A stretch of DNA of 64,000 nucleotides, taken from CAYYHA01 sp964471535 (GTDB lineage Bacteria > Myxococcota > Myxococcia > SLRQ01). The first letter of the stretch is position 1. The number at the start of each line of letters is the position of its first letter. The notes under the pieces are model-generated. The model was given only the letters and a program-made list of their open reading frames with translations. It did no database searches and was not told the origin of the DNA. Of this stretch, positions 1-8,370 are shown in pieces. The stretch covers positions 19,233 to 83,232 of the forward strand of contig CAYYHA010000001.1 in NCBI GenBank assembly GCA_964471535.1, written 5' to 3'. Made by a program: the position numbers and the translations under genes.

Positions 1-37
1 CGTTGACACCCGCGGTGGGGCTGGGCAGGAAGGAACC

Positions 38-661
38 ATGAAGCTCGTCAGCAACTCCTTCGCCCATGAGGCCCCCATCCCCGAGCGGTACGCGATGGGC
101 AAGCCCGATCCCGAGACCCACGCGACCTTCTCGGACAACCTCAATCCCCACCTCGCCTGGTCCGAGGTCCCCGAGGGCACGCGCTCCTTCGCGCTGGTGG
201 TGGTGGATCCCGACGCACCCTCGGTGCCCGACGACGTGAACAAGGAGGGTCGCACCATCCCCGCCGACCTGCCCCGCGTGGACTTCCACCACTGGGCGCT
301 CGTGGACATCCCCGCCGATGTGCGCGAGATCGCCGAGGGCAGCCATTCGAAGGGGGTGACCCCGAAGGGCAAGCCGGCCGACGCCGCGCCGGTGGGCCGC
401 CACGGGATCAACGACTACACGATGTGGTTCGAGGGCGATCCGGAGATGGGCGGCGACTACTACGGCTACGATGGCCCCTTCCCCCCGTGGAACGACTCCA
501 TCGTGCACCACTACCACTTCATCCTCTACGCCCTCGACGTGGAGCGCCTGCCGGTGGAGGGCCGCTTCACCGGGGCCGATCTGCGCAAGGCGGTCGCGGG
601 GCACGTACTCGCCGAGGCCACCCTCACCGGCACCTACGCGATCCATCCCGCTCTGCGCTGA
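38..661 (+). CDS. YbhB/YbcL (PEBP) family protein
   Basis: The 207-residue protein matches the bacterial phosphatidylethanolamine-binding/Raf-kinase-inhibitor fold (YbhB/YbcL). It has the ligand-pocket signature VVDPDAP near residue 60, a HHWALVDIP strand near residue 90, and a GYDGPFPP segment near residue 150. Family members are small soluble ligand-binding proteins whose bacterial role is poorly defined. There is no signal peptide, so a cytoplasmic location is likely. The start is supported by AAGGA just upstream. A perfect TTGACA lies at 3-8 and could be a -35 element, but the hexamer at the matching -10 position (CAGGAA) is poor. The gene stands alone, convergent with the next gene. Family call firm, substrate unknown. 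Confidence 0.9.
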   Translation: MKLVSNSFAHEAPIPERYAMGKPDPETHATFSDNLNPHLAWSEVPEGTRSFALVVVDPDAPSVPDDVNKEGRTIPADLPRVDFHHWALVDIPADVREIAEGSHSKGVTPKGKPADAAPVGRHGINDYTMWFEGDPEMGGDYYGYDGPFPPWNDSIVHHYHFILYALDVERLPVEGRFTGADLRKAVAGHVLAEATLTGTYAIHPALR

Positions 662-704
662 CGCGAGCCCGAAGAGCAGGCGGGGCGGTCTGGGCACCCT
701 CGGG

Positions 705-1325
705 CTACCACCCGGGGGGCACCGCCCCGTGGAAGCAGGTGATGGTGTGGGGCCGGCCGGGGCCGCTCCACCGCGCCGCCACGGGTTCCTCTGGGCGCCC
801 CGCCTTCAGACCTTCGGTTTCGCTCCACCCCGGCGCTTCGCCGGGGCCGAGGCTGTGGAGCCCGCTCTGCCAGGGGCCGATGATGAAGGTGTGGCCCGCT
901 GCCCGGGTGCCGAAGAAGTCCACCCAGGCGCGGGCGAAGTCGTGGCCGGGGCGTGCGCCAAAGGTCTCGCAGGTGCGAAACCACCAGAGCGCCCGCGCAC
1001 CGCACAGCCGCGATCTCAGCGTTCGGAGCAGGGGGCTTAGCGGGTGGCCTGGACGGAGTGCACGCCGGTCGAGGGGCTTTCGGTCCATCAGCAGGGTGCC
1101 CCAGGTGCCGTGCCCCCAATACTGCACCTCGGAGATGGGCCGCTCGGGCGCGTAGCCAGCGAGCCACTCGAGCGCGTCGCTCCAGCGCTCGAAGCCGCGG
1201 TAGGCATCGAGCCGCCCGAGTGCCCGGTAGAGCCAGCCGCCGGCGATCCAGCTGTGGGTGAGCCCAGGAAGCGGACCCCATCCGCGACAGGTTCGGTCGT
1301 AGATCATCAGGCGGAGGCCGGACAT
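705..1325 (-). CDS. Unknown protein coupled to vWA lipoprotein
   Basis: I do not recognise this 206-residue protein. It is soluble-looking, with no signal peptide or membrane segment. It is rich in Trp and Gly, with a YWGHGTWG segment near residue 70, an ALWWFRTCETFG segment near residue 115 and a HTFIIGPWQSG segment near residue 150. Its ATG overlaps the TGA of the upstream vWA lipoprotein gene by one base (TGATG at 1323-1327), so the two should be cotranslated. The GHG/CETFG spacing could hint at a hydrolase or peptidase-like fold, but that is only a visual impression. The reading frame stays open far upstream; the chosen start is the first ATG after the coupled stop. Confidence 0.75.
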   Translation of the reverse strand: MSGLRLMIYDRTCRGWGPLPGLTHSWIAGGWLYRALGRLDAYRGFERWSDALEWLAGYAPERPISEVQYWGHGTWGTLLMDRKPLDRRALRPGHPLSPLLRTLRSRLCGARALWWFRTCETFGARPGHDFARAWVDFFGTRAAGHTFIIGPWQSGLHSLGPGEAPGWSETEGLKAGRPEEPVAARWSGPGRPHTITCFHGAVPPGW

Positions 1326-4300
1326 CAGAGACACGCAGCGTCGTACTCGATCACGACGGTGGCCCCGGGGGGCGGGGTGGCGCCAGCGTCGAAGACGATC
1401 CGGTTCTCGGCGGCGTCGTAGCTCCAGGCGCCGGCGCCCGCGGGTACCTCCTGCCCATCGACGTAGACCCGGATGCTTCCCGCGACCGCGGGTTGGCTCA
1501 GAGGGTAGCCGCCCAGCGCACCAAAGATGCCCTCCGACAGGGCATCGGCCACGGCCCCAAAGTCGGTGCACAGGTCGTAGATGCCGCCGCCGGTGGCGCT
1601 GGCCAGCGCCTCGTAGCGCATCCGTCGGGCCTCCTCGCCGGTTCCGCATGCCATCGGTCCCACCACCGCGTGCAGCGTGGCCCCGTCCGGGGGCAGGTTG
1701 TTCAAGAACTCGATGGCCTCGTCCACCGTCTCGATGCTCTGATCCTCCTCGTCGCTGACCACGATGATGTGGAGCGGCGCGCCGGGGCGGCGGAAGCCGG
1801 CGTTGTCCGTCGAAGCGAGGGGCTCGCTCAAGGCGGCCATGAAGGCGGCGATGCCCCGCTCGGTCCCGACGCCCGGCGGCAAGCTCCCCAGGGCGGCGGA
1901 GAGGGTCGCCGGTGGCGTGGGGTCCGTGCGGTCGAGCCATCGCGCACCGCTGGGGAAGCTCTGGAGCCGGCCCTGTTGCCCGGCGGTGAACATGTCGGTG
2001 GTGACCAGACCCACCCGAAAGTCGAGGCCGAGCTCGAGCGCCCGGCGCATGAAGCGATCGGCACTTCCCTGCAGCCGGGCAATGTCGTCGGACATCGAAC
2101 CCGAGTTGTCGATGACCAAGAGCACGTCGACCGCCGCCGAACGACCGTTTGCGTAGACCTCGGTGCGGGCCGCGCTGCCCACCGCCTGCCCATAGAGCAT
2201 CACCGGGGTCACGCCGACGACCGGGTCGGTCTCGATCTCCAGGGTGGCGGTATCGAGTCCCACCCCCGTAGGGGCATAGCGCAGGCCCAGCGTCATCATC
2301 GCCCCCGGGTCGAGCTGCGCTGGCAGAGGGGGACGCGAGGTGAAGACGAAGGCGCCCGCCGGGACGACCCGGAGCGCCGTGATCTGCACCGGCTCCACAC
2401 CGCTCCGATAGAGGGAGACTGTGGCCTCGGTGGAGGCGCAGCCCACCTGCACGGCGCCGAAATCGAGCTCCTCCGGCGCGGGCAGGACCTCCCCGTCGAG
2501 CCCGATGCCGAAGAGCCCGATGGTCCGGCAGCCGGGGGTCCCGTCGCTGCACTCCGAGGCCTCCGTCCCGTCGTCGGTGACGATCTCCAGGAGCCCGCAG
2601 CTCGGCTCGGCGAGGCCCGGCCGGTAGCGTACCTCGACGGTGCCCACCGCCCCCGCAGGAAGGATGGAGGTGGCGATACCGTCCACCAGGACTCGATCGG
2701 CGGGGGAGGCGAGGGAGTAGGGGCGTTCGCTGGGACTGGTGGCGTGGTCCGTCTGCACGCGCACTCGCTGAATGAAGCAGGCGCTCGGGCCGACATTGTG
2801 GATCTCGTAGCGTTTGACCTTCGTGGCCCCCACGGCCACGCCGCCGAAGGTCCCCTGCCGCCGGGAGAGCAGGGTCCCGTCGGTGCAACTCGAGCGGGGA
2901 TTGGCCTCGGCGATGGGGGTGGGGATGGAGATATGGCAGCCGGAGGAAAGGTCCGGCCAGGCGACGAGCTCCACCTCCACCGGGGCCTCGATGTCGCCGG
3001 TGAGGCGGAGCCGGGCGACGTCCGCGTCGGGACGACCGTCGGAGTGGTATGCGACGCGGAAGGAGAGCGCGTCACCGGGATCCATCTGGAAGGGAAAGTG
3101 ATCGACGGGCCACTGGCTGATGCGAAACCGGCCCTCACCCCCGGCGATCTCCGCTACCAGCCCGGTACATGGCGCATCGCCCACGTTGGCGAGCACCACG
3201 GTGCGCTCCGCCGTCTCATTTGGCGCCACGACGCCGTAGCTCACCGTCCACGCCGCCGGCTCGAGGCGGCAGCCCGGGGGAAAGGCAGCCTCGGCGCGCA
3301 GCGGCACCCCCATCTGTCGCTGCGCGGGATCGTTCGACTGCACCATGAAGCGGCCGAGCACGGTGCCGTAGCGGCTCGCCACGAAGGAGAGCACAAGCTC
3401 CGCCTCTTCCCCCGGTGCGAGGGTGAAGGGCGGCGTGTGGGAGGCCGTCTCGAGGGAGAAGGCATCACTCTCGCGGACGCCGTTGCCGTCGCGCATCGCC
3501 CAGGCCTCCACGGCGACGGGGCGCAGCCCACAGCTCCGCAAGGTGAGCGAAGCCTCGGCTGCTTCTCCAACGACCACCTCACCGAAATCCACATGCGACG
3601 GATCGGGGCACAGGCGGGGTGCATCGCCTCGGCCAAAGAGGTCGAGGAGCAGCTCCCCCCGCGGGTCGTCGGATCCGATGCGGAGGAGGGCCCGATTCGT
3701 GCCTCCGACGCGGGGATGGAAGCGGACCGTGAGCGGGATCGAGGCACCCGCCTCGAGGCGCGTGGGCACTGCGGCGGGCAAGAGCTCGAAGCTCGAGGCT
3801 TCCTCGCCGTCCACGTTGGCTTCGAGGGAGGCGAGGGCGCCGGGACCATCGTTGTGCACCTCGAGGGCGCAGCGTTGGTCCGATTCGAGATCCAGGTCGG
3901 GGAAGGTCACCTCGAACGCCTCACCGGGGCGGGCGCATCGCCGCGCTTCGGCGCACGGGCCCGCCGGCAGGCACACGGTGAGCGCCGGGACCACACCGTC
4001 GCCGCGGACTGGGACCTGCAGCTTGGGTGAGGAGCGGTCGTTGGTGTGGAGCAGCAGGCTTCCCTCGTCGGGGCCCGTATCCACCGGGCGATAGGCGATC
4101 TCGAGCGCGAGGCACTCGCCGGGATCGATGCGATCGGAGGCGAGCCCGGGCCGCTCGACTCCGGTGCGGCAGTCGATGGGCACGAGGCGCCCGTCCCAGG
4201 TGAACTCCCCGGTCGAAGCCTGCAGCAGGGGCGTTTCGAGGAGGACGAGGCGGGCGCTGCCCTCGTTGCGCAGGACCACCTGCCGCGTCGCGCCCGCGGC

Positions 4301-4432
4301 CTGCGTCTGGCCCGGGAAGACGATGGGATCGGGTGTCACCTTGAGGACGGGGCCCACGTCTCGAAGACCCGTGCCCCCATCGAGGCACCCCACCGCCAGG
4401 GTGAGCATGGCTCCCAGCACGACGACCCGCAC
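1325..4432 (-). CDS. Lipoprotein with choice-of-anchor D repeats and a vWA domain
   Basis: The 1035-residue product begins with a short hydrophobic signal ending in the lipobox LAVGC, so it is a predicted lipoprotein. Residues about 30-750 are repeated beta-sandwich modules of the choice-of-anchor D / ASPM-SPD-2-Hydin type, with recurring VDFGEV-like and APGEEAEL-like phrases and many Cys pairs. Residues about 770-960 form a von Willebrand A domain with the MIDAS motif DNSGSMS and a later VSDEED segment. Such proteins are common surface or periplasmic adhesion/scaffold proteins in Myxococcota. The start is a GTG at 4432; a TAGCCT -10 element sits 6 bases before it and there is no Shine-Dalgarno, suggesting a leaderless message. 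It is coupled to the unknown downstream gene. Confidence 0.9.
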   Translation of the reverse strand: MRVVVLGAMLTLAVGCLDGGTGLRDVGPVLKVTPDPIVFPGQTQAAGATRQVVLRNEGSARLVLLETPLLQASTGEFTWDGRLVPIDCRTGVERPGLASDRIDPGECLALEIAYRPVDTGPDEGSLLLHTNDRSSPKLQVPVRGDGVVPALTVCLPAGPCAEARRCARPGEAFEVTFPDLDLESDQRCALEVHNDGPGALASLEANVDGEEASSFELLPAAVPTRLEAGASIPLTVRFHPRVGGTNRALLRIGSDDPRGELLLDLFGRGDAPRLCPDPSHVDFGEVVVGEAAEASLTLRSCGLRPVAVEAWAMRDGNGVRESDAFSLETASHTPPFTLAPGEEAELVLSFVASRYGTVLGRFMVQSNDPAQRQMGVPLRAEAAFPPGCRLEPAAWTVSYGVVAPNETAERTVVLANVGDAPCTGLVAEIAGGEGRFRISQWPVDHFPFQMDPGDALSFRVAYHSDGRPDADVARLRLTGDIEAPVEVELVAWPDLSSGCHISIPTPIAEANPRSSCTDGTLLSRRQGTFGGVAVGATKVKRYEIHNVGPSACFIQRVRVQTDHATSPSERPYSLASPADRVLVDGIATSILPAGAVGTVEVRYRPGLAEPSCGLLEIVTDDGTEASECSDGTPGCRTIGLFGIGLDGEVLPAPEELDFGAVQVGCASTEATVSLYRSGVEPVQITALRVVPAGAFVFTSRPPLPAQLDPGAMMTLGLRYAPTGVGLDTATLEIETDPVVGVTPVMLYGQAVGSAARTEVYANGRSAAVDVLLVIDNSGSMSDDIARLQGSADRFMRRALELGLDFRVGLVTTDMFTAGQQGRLQSFPSGARWLDRTDPTPPATLSAALGSLPPGVGTERGIAAFMAALSEPLASTDNAGFRRPGAPLHIIVVSDEEDQSIETVDEAIEFLNNLPPDGATLHAVVGPMACGTGEEARRMRYEALASATGGGIYDLCTDFGAVADALSEGIFGALGGYPLSQPAVAGSIRVYVDGQEVPAGAGAWSYDAAENRIVFDAGATPPPGATVVIEYDAACL

Positions 4433-4438
4433 CCTTCC

Positions 4439-4444
4439 AGGCTA
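4439..4444 (-). promoter_or_regulatory. -10 element, predicted leaderless start of vWA lipoprotein
   Basis: On the minus strand this reads TAGCCT, six bases before the GTG at 4432. Transcription would begin at or next to the start codon. No convincing -35 was seen. Confidence 0.45.
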
Positions 4445-4540
4445 GAGAAGGCGGAGCCCACGGTGCAAGGGCGGGCCACGCATCGATGCCGCGCTGCGGA
4501 CAGCGAGGTCGCTCGGGGGCGCCGCGCGCCCGGTACGACC

Positions 4541-5494
4541 TCATCTGTCCGGTGAATCGTCCGATGGCTCCGTGAGGGGAGCGAGGGCGTCGAGGCGCTG
4601 CAGGGTCTCTGCGAGGTCCGCCGGCAGGGGTGCCTCGCTGCCCACCCGATCACCGGTGAGGGGGTGGGGCACTTCGAGGTGGAGGGCGTGGAGCAGCGGG
4701 CGCTCGAAGTCCAAGCGCTGCCCCGACTCGGCGGTGAAGTGGGCGGGGCCGCCGTAGCGGCGGTCACCGGCGATGGGGTGGCCAAGGTGGGCGAGGTGCG
4801 CCCGGATCTGGTGGGTGCGGCCGGTGAGGGGCCGAAGTTCCAAGAGAGAGAAGCCCCCCCACCGGCGCAGCACGCGGTAGGCGGTCTCGGCGGCGCGTCC
4901 GCTGGGGGAGACGCGCACGCAACCCGGGGCCCCGGGGTCGGGGCCAAGCGGGGCCTCGATGCGGCCTGAGGCGACCTCGGGGACGCCCACCGAGAGTGCG
5001 AGGTAGACCTTTTCCACCTCCCGGCGGCGAAAGGCGGCTCCCAGCGCCCGTTCGGCGCGCCGCGTTCGGGCGAGCACGGTGACGCCCGTGGTGTCCCGGT
5101 CGAGGCGGTGCACCGGGTAGACCCGCTGGCCGAGGAGGGCCTCGAGGCGCGCCGGGAGGGAGGCCGCGGTCCCGTCGAGGCCCGGCTGCGCCGGCGTGCC
5201 CGCTGGTTTGTCCACGAAGAGCAGATGGGGATCCGAGTGGAGGATGCGGTGCGCCTCGAGGGGCTCGGCAGCGGCGAGCGGCGCAGCGCCGCGGGCCTCG
5301 AGGGTGACCTCCACCCGCTGGCCCGAGCGGACCGGCCGGCTCGCCACCTTCACACGGCGCCGGTCTACGAAGACCGCCCCCGCTTGGAGCAGCGCGCGGG
5401 CCCGGCGCCGGGAGAGGGGCGTGCGCCGGGCGAGGACCTGGTCGAGACGATGGCCTGCGTCCTCCTCGTCAGCGACGAAGCTCAGGCGCTTCAC
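4541..5494 (-). CDS. RluA-family pseudouridine synthase
   Basis: The 317-residue protein has an N-terminal S4 RNA-binding domain (about residues 10-65) and a pseudouridine synthase catalytic domain. The family signature HRLDRDTTG lies at 129-137; the Asp of HRLD (Asp132) is the expected catalytic nucleophile. A GRTHQIRAH motif follows near residue 225. S4-containing RluA enzymes isomerise uridines in 23S rRNA or tRNA; which site this one modifies cannot be told from sequence. The start is a GTG, 18 bases after the stop of the FmdB gene, so the two probably form an operon. Confidence 0.92.
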   Translation of the reverse strand: MKRLSFVADEEDAGHRLDQVLARRTPLSRRRARALLQAGAVFVDRRRVKVASRPVRSGQRVEVTLEARGAAPLAAAEPLEAHRILHSDPHLLFVDKPAGTPAQPGLDGTAASLPARLEALLGQRVYPVHRLDRDTTGVTVLARTRRAERALGAAFRRREVEKVYLALSVGVPEVASGRIEAPLGPDPGAPGCVRVSPSGRAAETAYRVLRRWGGFSLLELRPLTGRTHQIRAHLAHLGHPIAGDRRYGGPAHFTAESGQRLDFERPLLHALHLEVPHPLTGDRVGSEAPLPADLAETLQRLDALAPLTEPSDDSPDR

Positions 5495-5512
5495 CGGGCC
5501 GCTCGACCCCCG

Positions 5513-5800
5513 TCAGCTGGACGCGGCCTTCGACTCGCCGCCGCTGCTCGGTTTCTCCGCGCCGCCGGACGCCTTGCTCTCACCGCCCTTACCCTGGGAG
5601 CCCTTCGGCTTCAGGCCGTAGTGGTCCGAATACCAGCCGCTGCCCTTGAGTGCGAAGGAGGTGGTCGAGATGAGCCGTTTGACCTCGCCGTCGCAGGCGG
5701 CACCCGCCTCGGAGTGCTTCTTCAGAGCCTCCTCGGTGATGCGCTGCTCCACCTCGAACTCCTCCCCGCACTTCTTGCATGCGTACTCATAGATGGGCAT
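5513..5800 (-). CDS. FmdB-type zinc-ribbon protein, second knuckle reduced
   Basis: This is a 95-residue protein starting MPIYEYACKKCGEEFE, the hallmark of FmdB-family regulatory zinc ribbons. It continues with EVKRLIS and a short aromatic patch (GSGWYSDHY), also typical of the family. The tail after residue 66 is low-complexity Gly/Ser/Lys. The first Cys pair is intact (Cys8, Cys11), but the usual second CxxC is reduced to a single Cys at 36, so zinc binding may be lost or use His29. The start is supported by a GGAGGT ribosome site about 10 bases upstream. It lies directly upstream of the pseudouridine synthase. The function of the family is unknown. Confidence 0.9.
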   Translation of the reverse strand: MPIYEYACKKCGEEFEVEQRITEEALKKHSEAGAACDGEVKRLISTTSFALKGSGWYSDHYGLKPKGSQGKGGESKASGGAEKPSSGGESKAASS

Positions 5801-6114
5801 CTGTGTCGACCTCCGGCAGCGTGCGTTTCTCGAAGCAGCGTAACCATCTTGTGACGAAGTCAACAAGGCATGGCCCGTACGACCCGACCGCCCAAGCCGC
5901 AACCTGGCCGCGCGGTGGCCGCGTCGAGGGGACGGAGCGTACCCGGCGGAATGCACGGTGCCTCCTTCGTTGTTCCTTGCGCGCCGGTGCCGCCGCGGCG
6001 GCGCCGTGCGAGGATCCCCGACCCATGGACGCATCCTGGAACCCCCTGGTAGTGGTCACTGGCCGCGGCCGCTGTCACAGCGGCCGCACACAGGCGGCCG
6101 CTGCGGAGCAGACG
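5801..6114. other. Divergent intergenic region, fmdB / htrA
   Basis: 314 bases between two divergent genes. No credible protein is encoded. The fmdB ribosome site sits at the left end. A triple GCGGCCGC inverted-repeat array (6065-6103) sits at the right end, just before htrA. Promoters for both genes should lie here, but I found no confident -35/-10 pair. Confidence 0.6.
6065..6103. repeat. Triple GCGGCCGC inverted-repeat array before htrA
   Basis: GCGGCCGCTGT (6065-6075), a single C, then ACAGCGGCCGC (6077-6087) form a perfect 11-bp inverted repeat. A third copy, GCGGCCGCTG, follows at 6094-6103. The array ends just before the htrA ribosome site (CGGAG at 6104-6108). It could be an operator for a dimeric regulator or fold into an mRNA hairpin that controls access to that site. 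Both readings are inference. Confidence 0.55.
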
Positions 6115-7641
6115 ATGGAAGATCCCCGACCCGAGCCCGTTGGAGCCATGGCATCGCGCGCCCGTTCCCCCGGCGCCACGCGCGCGTCCCTCGTGATTCG
6201 CCTCCTTGCCGCGTTCACCGTGGTCGCGGCTGCTGCGGCCGGCGGCTACCTCCTGCATCCGGGTGAGGCTGCCCGCGCCGCACCCCCGCCGGCCCCCGCC
6301 GCCGCGGCGCCCGCGCCGCTTCCTGGCGCCGGCGGCGGGGCGGCCGCCGCGCGCCGTGCGGGGCTGCCCGTGTTCACCGACCTGGCCCGGGAGATCATTC
6401 CCTCGGTGGTGCACATCGCCAGCGTCATCGAGGGTCCTCGGCCCGCAGTGCCGCCGGGCCATCCCTTCTTTGGCGGCCCGGGAGGCGGCGGCAAGGCCGT
6501 GGGGCTCGGCTCCGGCTTCGTGATCGACCGGGAGGGGCATATCCTCACGAACAACCACGTGGTCGCCAACGCCTCGAAGGTCACCGTCACCTTCACCGAC
6601 TCCAAGACCGAGTATCTCGCCGAGGTGGTGGGGACCGACCCCCTGACCGACATCGCCCTCATCAAGGTGGTCGACCCGCCGAAGCACCTCAAACCCGTCC
6701 CTTTCGGGGACAGCGACGCCCTCGAGGTGGGGGAGTGGGTGGTGGCCATCGGCAGCCCCTTTGGGCTGCGCTCGACGGTGACCGCCGGAATCGTGAGCGC
6801 CAAGAATCGGAACATCGGCGCCGGCCGCTACGACCACTTCATCCAGACCGACGCCTCGATCAACCCCGGCAACTCCGGCGGCCCCCTGGTGAACCTCGAA
6901 GGCAAGGTGATCGGTGTGAACACCGCCATCTTCAGCCGGTCGGGGGGGAGCATCGGCATCGGCTTCGCCATCCCGATCAACCTGGCTCGCGACGTGGTGG
7001 AGCAGCTGAAGACCAAGGGTCGGGTGACCCGCGGCTGGCTCGGCATCGCCTTCCAGCCGGTCAGTCCCGAGATGGCCGAGGCCCTTGGTCTCGACGCGCC
7101 GCAGGGGGCGCTCGTCGCCGAGGTCACAGAGGGCGGGCCCGCCGACGAGGCGGGCATCGAGGTGCAAGACGTCATCGTGGGATGGAACGGCAACCGCCTC
7201 GAGGACGCCTCGGACCTCCCCCTCTGGGTCGCGCGGACGCCCCCGGGGAGCACGGCGACGGTCGAAGTGCTCCGTGACGGGAAGCGCCGGCGGATGAAGG
7301 TGCGGATGGGCGAGCTCGCGCCCGATGGCGAGCCCCCCGTCGCTTCGGGGCCCGGGCGGGCACGGCTGGGTCTCGTCGTGCAGCGGATGACGCCTGAGCT
7401 GGCCCGGCAGCTGGGCCTCGAGCGACCCGAAGGTGTGGTCGTGACCGGTGTCGAGCCGGGCAGCGCCGCCGCCGATGCCACCCTTCAGCCAGGCGACGTG
7501 ATCCTCTCCATCAAGGGGGAGCCGATCCGGTCGCTGGGCGACTACCGGCGCGTGATCAACGACCTGCCCGAGGGGCGCCCGGTGCTCTTCCGGGTGCAGC
7601 GGGGCGACCGCACCCTCTTCTTTGCCCTGCGCGCTCGCTAG
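6115..7641 (+). CDS. degP: DegP/HtrA-like periplasmic serine protease
   Basis: The 508-residue product has one N-terminal membrane segment or uncleaved signal (about 25-48), an Ala/Pro-rich linker, a trypsin-like protease domain and two PDZ domains (about 285-380 and 410-505). The catalytic triad is visible: His148 in LTNNHVV, Asp179 in DPLTDIAL and Ser254 in NPGNSGGPL. DegP/HtrA proteases degrade or refold damaged envelope proteins. The start at 6115 follows CGGAG with 6-base spacing; an internal ATG at 6148 is possible. The upstream inverted-repeat array suggests regulated expression. The gene is monocistronic and convergent with its downstream neighbour. Confidence 0.95.
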   Translation: MEDPRPEPVGAMASRARSPGATRASLVIRLLAAFTVVAAAAAGGYLLHPGEAARAAPPPAPAAAAPAPLPGAGGGAAAARRAGLPVFTDLAREIIPSVVHIASVIEGPRPAVPPGHPFFGGPGGGGKAVGLGSGFVIDREGHILTNNHVVANASKVTVTFTDSKTEYLAEVVGTDPLTDIALIKVVDPPKHLKPVPFGDSDALEVGEWVVAIGSPFGLRSTVTAGIVSAKNRNIGAGRYDHFIQTDASINPGNSGGPLVNLEGKVIGVNTAIFSRSGGSIGIGFAIPINLARDVVEQLKTKGRVTRGWLGIAFQPVSPEMAEALGLDAPQGALVAEVTEGGPADEAGIEVQDVIVGWNGNRLEDASDLPLWVARTPPGSTATVEVLRDGKRRRMKVRMGELAPDGEPPVASGPGRARLGLVVQRMTPELARQLGLERPEGVVVTGVEPGSAAADATLQPGDVILSIKGEPIRSLGDYRRVINDLPEGRPVLFRVQRGDRTLFFALRAR

Positions 7642-7711
7642 TCGGCAGGACGCAGCCCCGGGCACCGCGCGCTCGTGCGAGGGGCCCGAGCCGTCGCGCG
7701 CGCCCGATACC

Positions 7712-8101
7712 CTACGACTTCTTGCGAAGGGCGCGGATGATCTTCGACTTGGTGCGCCCGTCGACGGGGGCGGTGGGCTCCTCGCACGCGTCTCCGGGAT
7801 CCGAAGCGAGCTCCGCGCCCGCAGCCTCGACCTCCGCCGTCTCCTCTGCTTCGAGCGCGCCGGCGAGATGGGCCTGGTAGCGCTGCACGATCCGCGCTTC
7901 GAGTTCGGCGAGGCGGGCGGCGGCCGCGGTGCCCGGCGCCGCCTTGCCCGTCAGGGCCCCGGTCTCGGCCAGGGAACGGCCGTGGTGCATCCGCAACGCC
8001 CGCTCCTCTTCGGCGTCGAGGGTGTCGACGGGCCCTTCGGGATCGAGGGCCGCCTCGACGGTTGCGTCGGTGACCGTGCTCGTACTCTTTCGCTTCGCCA
8101 T
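7712..8101 (-). CDS. Small charged protein of unknown function
   Basis: A 129-residue protein with a basic start (MAKRKS), an acidic Ala/Glu-rich middle with a predicted helix around LAELEARIVQRYQAHLAG (about 63-80), and a strongly basic tail (RTKSKIIRALRKKS). There is no signal peptide or membrane segment. I do not recognise a family. The basic ends could contact nucleic acid, but nothing proves it. It has an AGGAG ribosome site and a leader of about 100 bases behind the best promoter of the window, so it is probably well expressed. Confidence 0.7.
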   Translation of the reverse strand: MAKRKSTSTVTDATVEAALDPEGPVDTLDAEEERALRMHHGRSLAETGALTGKAAPGTAAAARLAELEARIVQRYQAHLAGALEAEETAEVEAAGAELASDPGDACEEPTAPVDGRTKSKIIRALRKKS

Positions 8102-8212
8102 GACCCGTGTGCTCCTCGCTGGGGCCTGCTCGGATGGGGTCCTGCCCCATCGCGAGATCCTGAAAGATCGTTCATGTGGGCAACTGGCTCCACCTGTCGC
8201 CCGTGCCCTTGG

Positions 8213-8248
8213 AGTCTAGTGGAGTCCCGGCCCAGGTCAAATTTTTTC
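8213..8248 (-). promoter_or_regulatory. Sigma-70 promoter with UP-like A-tract
   Basis: Reading the minus strand: an A/T tract (AAAAAATT, about 8239-8247) runs directly into TTGACC (-35, 8235-8240), followed by a 16-base spacer and TAGACT (-10, 8213-8218). The A/T tract is exceptional in this GC-rich sequence and resembles an UP element. It points toward the small charged protein, giving a leader of about 105 bases. Confidence 0.6.
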
Positions 8249-8370
8249 TCTCGATCCAAGCTGTTGAAAATACGATACTTTTGGTGGTGGCTTCGGGCCT
8301 TTGGAGGCGTTGTCCCACATGAACGCCCGTCCGGTGCATAGGGACGGATCGCCCGGTGGCCCACCGCCCG

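Noticed and set aside
1493..4030. Long open frame antisense to the vWA lipoprotein
   Set aside because: High GC gives long antisense frames. The vWA frame has a lipobox, MIDAS and repeats, while the antisense translation is low-complexity with no family motif.
5837..5863. TTGACT / TACGCT promoter for fmdB (minus strand)
   Set aside because: The spacer is only 15 bases and the -10 is weak; not listed as a feature.
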